Positions 60,485 through 64,000 of a DNA stretch of 64,000 bases are shown here, piece by piece; positions within the stretch are counted from its first letter, which is position 1, and every line of letters begins with the position of its first letter. The position numbers and the translations under genes are program-made. The stretch covers positions 2,431,001 to 2,495,000 of the forward strand of contig JADJXY010000002.1 in assembly GCA_016720065.1 (NCBI GenBank), in the 5' to 3' direction. The stretch comes from Betaproteobacteria bacterium. Its GTDB lineage: Bacteria; Pseudomonadota; Gammaproteobacteria; Burkholderiales; Rhodocyclaceae. A model generated the notes under the pieces. The model had not been told where the DNA came from and ran no database searches. It saw only the letters and a list, made by a program, of their open reading frames with translations.

Positions 60485-61717
60485 CTACAGCAGCCCCTCG
60501 AACAACTGCACCTCCACCGTATCCCCCGGCGCGACGTTGCCGGATTCCTCGGGCAGGACGATGAAGCAGTTGGCTTCCGACATGGAGCGCAGGACGCCGG
60601 ACCCCTGGTAGGAGAAGGGCTTCACCTGCCAGCCGCCGTCCACCAGCGCCGCCCGTCCGCGCAGGAATTCGCGCCGCCCCGGAGCCTTCCTGATGGCTTC
60701 GCTGCAGGCCACCTTGAGCAGGGGGCGCTCGGGGAGCGGGTCCAGCCCGGCGAGACGCAACAGGGCGTCGAGGGCGAACTGGGTGTAGCTCACCATCACC
60801 GCCACCGGGTTGCCGGGGAGGCCGAAGAGCCAGGCGTCGCCCACCTTGCCGAAGGCCATGGGGCGGCCGGGCTTGATGTCCAGCTTCCAGAACTTCACTT
60901 CCCCCAGGCGGGCGAGAATTTCCCGCACGAAATCGGCCTCGCCCACCGAAACGCCGCCGCTGGTGATGATGGCGTCCGCCGCGCCGGCGGCTTCGCGCAG
61001 GGCGGCCTCCAGGTCTTCCGGCCGGTCGCGCACCACGCCCAGGTCGATGATTTCCGCCCCCAGTGCGCTGAGCAGCCCGAAGATCGTATAGCGGTTGCTG
61101 TCGTAAATCTGCCCCGGCGCCAGGGGCTGGCCGATGGAAGCGATTTCGTCGCCGGTGGAAAAGAAGGCCACCTTCAGGCGCCGGCGCACGGTCACCTCGG
61201 CAAAGCCCAGGGAGCCGATGAGGCCCAGTTCCGCTGCGCCGATGCGCTTGCCCGCCGCCACCGCCACCTGGCCCCGGGCCAGATCCTCGCCGGCGCGGCG
61301 GGTGTTGTTGCCCTTCTTCTGGCCGGCGGGGATGACCACCCGGCCGCCTTCGACCCGCACCGCTTCCTGCACTGCCACGGTGTCGGCCCCGGCCGGCAGC
61401 ACCGCCCCGGTCATGATGCGCACCGCCTGCCCGGCGCCGACGATGCCGGAGAAGGCGTTCCCGGCGAAGGCCGTACCAACCACGGTGAGCGTGGTCTCGC
61501 CACTCGCTTCCAGGCAGTCGTGGCGCAGGGCGTAGCCGTCCATGGCCGAATTGTCGTGGGCCGGCACGTCGTGGGGGGCGACGATGTCCACGGCCAGGAT
61601 GCGCCCCAGGGCCTCCCGCAGGGGCAGCACCTCGCGGCCGGTGACGGGGGCGACGGCGGCAAGCAGTTGGGCGCGGGCCTGGGCCGTGGTGAGGGAAACG
61701 GAGGGAGATGGCGTCAT
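60485..61717 (-). CDS. moeA: MoeA molybdopterin molybdenumtransferase
   Basis: A 410-residue enzyme that inserts molybdate into adenylated molybdopterin, from ATG 61717. It has PAHDNSAMDGYAL, GQAVRIMTGAVLPAGADTVAVQE, FFSTGDEIAS, ITSGGVSVGEADFV, DIKPGRPMAFG and LPGNPVAVMVSY. The cofactor is needed by NapA. An ABC ATPase that may serve molybdate or tungstate is encoded near the right edge. Confidence 0.97.
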   Translation of the reverse strand: MTPSPSVSLTTAQARAQLLAAVAPVTGREVLPLREALGRILAVDIVAPHDVPAHDNSAMDGYALRHDCLEASGETTLTVVGTAFAGNAFSGIVGAGQAVRIMTGAVLPAGADTVAVQEAVRVEGGRVVIPAGQKKGNNTRRAGEDLARGQVAVAAGKRIGAAELGLIGSLGFAEVTVRRRLKVAFFSTGDEIASIGQPLAPGQIYDSNRYTIFGLLSALGAEIIDLGVVRDRPEDLEAALREAAGAADAIITSGGVSVGEADFVREILARLGEVKFWKLDIKPGRPMAFGKVGDAWLFGLPGNPVAVMVSYTQFALDALLRLAGLDPLPERPLLKVACSEAIRKAPGRREFLRGRAALVDGGWQVKPFSYQGSGVLRSMSEANCFIVLPEESGNVAPGDTVEVQLFEGLL

Positions 61718-61823
61718 GGGGCTTCCTTGCGGGTGCACACCCGGCCGGCTTGCGGGCGAAGCGGGCTTAGAGGGTGGGGGAATCGTAAACAATCCTGGGG
61801 GGGTCGTGGGGGCGCAGAGGGGA

Positions 61824-63113
61824 TCATAGCGGCTCGAAGTCGGCCTGAATGGCGGCACTGGCCCGCTCGCCCAGGCCGGCTTGGCGGGCAAAGCCGGACC
61901 ACTGGTCGAGGGCGGCGCGGATATCGGTCAGCGCATCCCGGGGGCGGCGGACGCCGAAGCGGTCGGCTTCCGCCAGCAGATCGGCGCGGGTGATGCCGGC
62001 GAAGCGGCCATTGACGCTCATCAGGTGCTGGTAGGTCCATTCCCCTCGCGGGTTGTAGGCGTGGGTCACGTCGTAGGCGGGCGCCAGCTCCCAGTCACCG
62101 CCTTGGCGGAGGAGGAAGGCGAAGTTCTTGCTGTGGTCGTCGCAATTTCTCGCCATGACGTTGAAGGCCATGCGGCGGAAGACCTGGCCGACGGCCTCGT
62201 CGCCCAGACCGAGCCGGGCGACGGTCATGAAGAGCTGGGCGTAGGCATGGGTGGCGCGCTGCCGGTAATCGAGGTGGCGCAGGGCGCAGAGCGTCTGCAC
62301 ATGGTGCTTGAGGGTCTGGCCGTCGGCCCCGTCACGGTCGAAGCGGCGGGTCATGAAGTGGGCGCGCCCGCCCTCCAGGAGCAGCCGGCAGGGGGACATG
62401 TGGATGCCAGCGGCCTGCGCCATGAGGTGATAGGCGTATTCGATGCGGCCGTAGTCGGCACCGGCGCCCAGTTCGGCGTCCTGGCCCACGCCATCGAACT
62501 TGAGGAGCCAGTGCTCGAAGCCGGGGGCGGCGTCGAACTGGCCGCTGCGAATTTCCTCGCTCTGCGGGTTCCAGGCGACGACGGCCTTGGCGCGGGCCCC
62601 CCCGGCGCTGGTGCCGACCCGGATGATGTTGGCGAGGGCGGCCTGGGCCTGGACATCGCCGGAGAGTTCGCCCTGCACGATGCGGCGGGCGGCTTCGACC
62701 AGGTGTTTCATCTCCAGCGGTTCGGCGCTCTCGCGATGGGCTCCCCGGGACGGCTTGAACTCCAGCGCGCCCATGCCGCGCTTGCCCATGTAGGCCAGGC
62801 GATCGAGCGGGGTGATGGCCGATTTGTCCACGCCCCGGGCGCTCATCCAGGCGTCGATCAGGGCATTGCCGAAATCATCCGGGAGGGCATCGGCAAGCAG
62901 CCCCGGCAGGCGTTTGTAGCTGGGCTCGGCCAGCTCCGGGAAGGCGAAGCTCTGGCGGGTGTCGTCCAGGGGCATGGTCAGCGGAGCCACCTCGATGCCG
63001 CTTTTCGTCCAGGCCGGTTCGTAGGCGAACACGTAGCAGCCCAGGCGCGGATCGGGCGCCACGGCACCGACCCGCTGGCCCCAGAGCCGCACCTCGATGA
63101 CCGGAGTGTCCAT
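61824..63113 (-). CDS. hipA: HipA-family serine/threonine kinase toxin
   Basis: A 429-residue HipA. The N-terminal region has MPLDDTRQSFAFPELAEPSYKRLPGLLADALPDDFG. The phosphorylatable P-loop is VGTSAGGARAK; the kinase has HWLLKFDGVG, MTRRFDRDG, NCDDHSKNFAF (catalytic Asp) and YDVTHAY. All key residues are present, so it should be active. HipA toxins phosphorylate aminoacyl-tRNA synthetases. The hipB gene lies 3 bp upstream. Confidence 0.94.
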   Translation of the reverse strand: MDTPVIEVRLWGQRVGAVAPDPRLGCYVFAYEPAWTKSGIEVAPLTMPLDDTRQSFAFPELAEPSYKRLPGLLADALPDDFGNALIDAWMSARGVDKSAITPLDRLAYMGKRGMGALEFKPSRGAHRESAEPLEMKHLVEAARRIVQGELSGDVQAQAALANIIRVGTSAGGARAKAVVAWNPQSEEIRSGQFDAAPGFEHWLLKFDGVGQDAELGAGADYGRIEYAYHLMAQAAGIHMSPCRLLLEGGRAHFMTRRFDRDGADGQTLKHHVQTLCALRHLDYRQRATHAYAQLFMTVARLGLGDEAVGQVFRRMAFNVMARNCDDHSKNFAFLLRQGGDWELAPAYDVTHAYNPRGEWTYQHLMSVNGRFAGITRADLLAEADRFGVRRPRDALTDIRAALDQWSGFARQAGLGERASAAIQADFEPL

Positions 63114-63116
63114 GGC

Positions 63117-63434
63117 TCAGCGCGGCAGGCGCGGGGTTGCCCGGAGGCGCGCCTTGGGCTTGCGCAGCAGGTCGAGAGGATTGACGCTGATTTCGGGGGC
63201 GAGCATGTCCAGTCCCTGCAAGTGATCGAGGGCCTTCAAGACGCGCAGCAGCGTCTCGACCGTGGACCCGCGGCCGGATTCCAGGTTGCGCAGGGCCTTC
63301 TCGGAAACGCCGGCCTTCTCTGCGGTGCTGCGCTGATCCAGGTTGCGGTTCAGGCGAAGGCGCCTGAGGCGCTCCCCCAGGAGTTCCTGAAGTTCCTTCG
63401 GGGCGAGGAAAGAGGAGGCTTTCATATAATCCAT
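63117..63434 (-). CDS. hipB: HipB-like Xre antitoxin
   Basis: A roughly 105-residue HTH protein from ATG 63434; ATG 63425 (MKASSFLAP) is an alternative. The Xre domain is LGERLRRLRLNRNLDQRSTAEKAGVSEKALRNLESGRGSTVETLLRVLKAL, and the tail is basic. It should neutralise HipA and repress the operon. It precedes hipA by 3 bp. Confidence 0.92.
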   Translation of the reverse strand: MDYMKASSFLAPKELQELLGERLRRLRLNRNLDQRSTAEKAGVSEKALRNLESGRGSTVETLLRVLKALDHLQGLDMLAPEISVNPLDLLRKPKARLRATPRLPR

Positions 63435-63436
63435 AA

Positions 63437-63496
63437 AACGGTACAAATAAGCCTATTGATCAGACAAACGATACTAATCGGTCAGTTTGTGCCGTT
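63437..63496. promoter_or_regulatory. Operator-like inverted repeat upstream of hipBA
   Basis: AACGGTACAAA (63437-63447) and TTTGTGCCGTT (63486-63496) are inverted with 10 of 11 matches and are 38 bp apart. The left arm abuts the hipB start. The spacing suits two HipB dimers that bend the DNA, as known for HipB in E. coli. The region is AT-rich. Confidence 0.6.
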
Positions 63497-63537
63497 ATAG
63501 CACACCAAAACAAGTAGGGCTCGCCCGGGGACGCTCT

Positions 63538-64000
<463 letters not shown>

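Overview
The window is GC-rich, tightly packed chromosomal DNA. Its gene content points to a betaproteobacterium, most likely Rhodocyclales (Azospira/Dechloromonas/Azonexus-like): a periplasmic nitrate reductase operon napDAGHB without napC, a complete system I cytochrome c maturation operon, [NiFe]-hydrogenase maturation genes, a spoT-rpoZ-gmk-yicC block next to a Ser/Thr kinase/PP2C pair, and sulfate-uptake genes with cysB. The taxonomic placement is inferred from gene order and protein style, not from a marker-gene search. No rRNA, tRNA or CRISPR array was seen.

Layout. 1-5.6 kb (minus strand): hydrogenase maturation genes hupK-like, hypA, hypB and hypF (hypF runs off the left edge). A small decayed cassette (antitoxin, frameshifted vapC, cas4-like gene with an in-frame TGA) sits between hypB and hypF, and hypF itself carries an in-frame palindromic repeat. 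5.9-13.4 kb (plus): a four-gene signalling unit made of a TonB-type outer-membrane receptor, a YfiR-like periplasmic protein, a hybrid histidine kinase and a REC-PAS-GGDEF-EAL protein, the last three joined by 4-bp overlaps. 13.5-20.8 kb (plus): ccmABCDEFGHI, interrupted by a possible 52-codon sORF between ccmA and ccmB and by a DUF4160/DUF2442 pair between ccmE and ccmF. 20.9-29.8 kb (minus): a TonB-dependent receptor with a YVTN beta-propeller protein, then napDAGHB with an FNR-like box upstream.

30-34 kb (minus): tatD, dadA, spoT, rpoZ, gmk, yicC. 35.9-40.3 kb (plus): Ser/Thr kinase, PP2C phosphatase, rph, rdgB, hemW. 40.4-48 kb (minus): small conserved proteins, ychJ, rdgC, trmB (with two in-frame 24-bp repeats), thiG, thiS, an SDR, dsbA, a SPOR protein and argS. 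48.1 kb: ubiB (plus), convergent with the sulfate operon sbp-cysTWA (minus). A second sulfate-binding-protein gene has its signal peptide frameshifted by an 11-bp tandem duplication. 54.9-64 kb: fic behind three operator-like palindromes spaced exactly 41 bp apart, then cysB, a kelch-repeat protein, an MFS transporter, pncC/cinA, moeA, a hipBA toxin-antitoxin module and the end of an ABC transporter ATPase gene.

How the parts fit: nap needs molybdenum cofactor (moeA) and c-type haem proteins (ccm), and hyp supports hydrogen oxidation, so the window reads as part of a respiratory-flexibility region. The most notable signals are small: repeats placed in frame inside conserved enzymes (hypF, trmB), cassettes slipped into operons without breaking translational coupling (ccm), the 11-bp slippage in the second sbp, and the phased operator array before fic.
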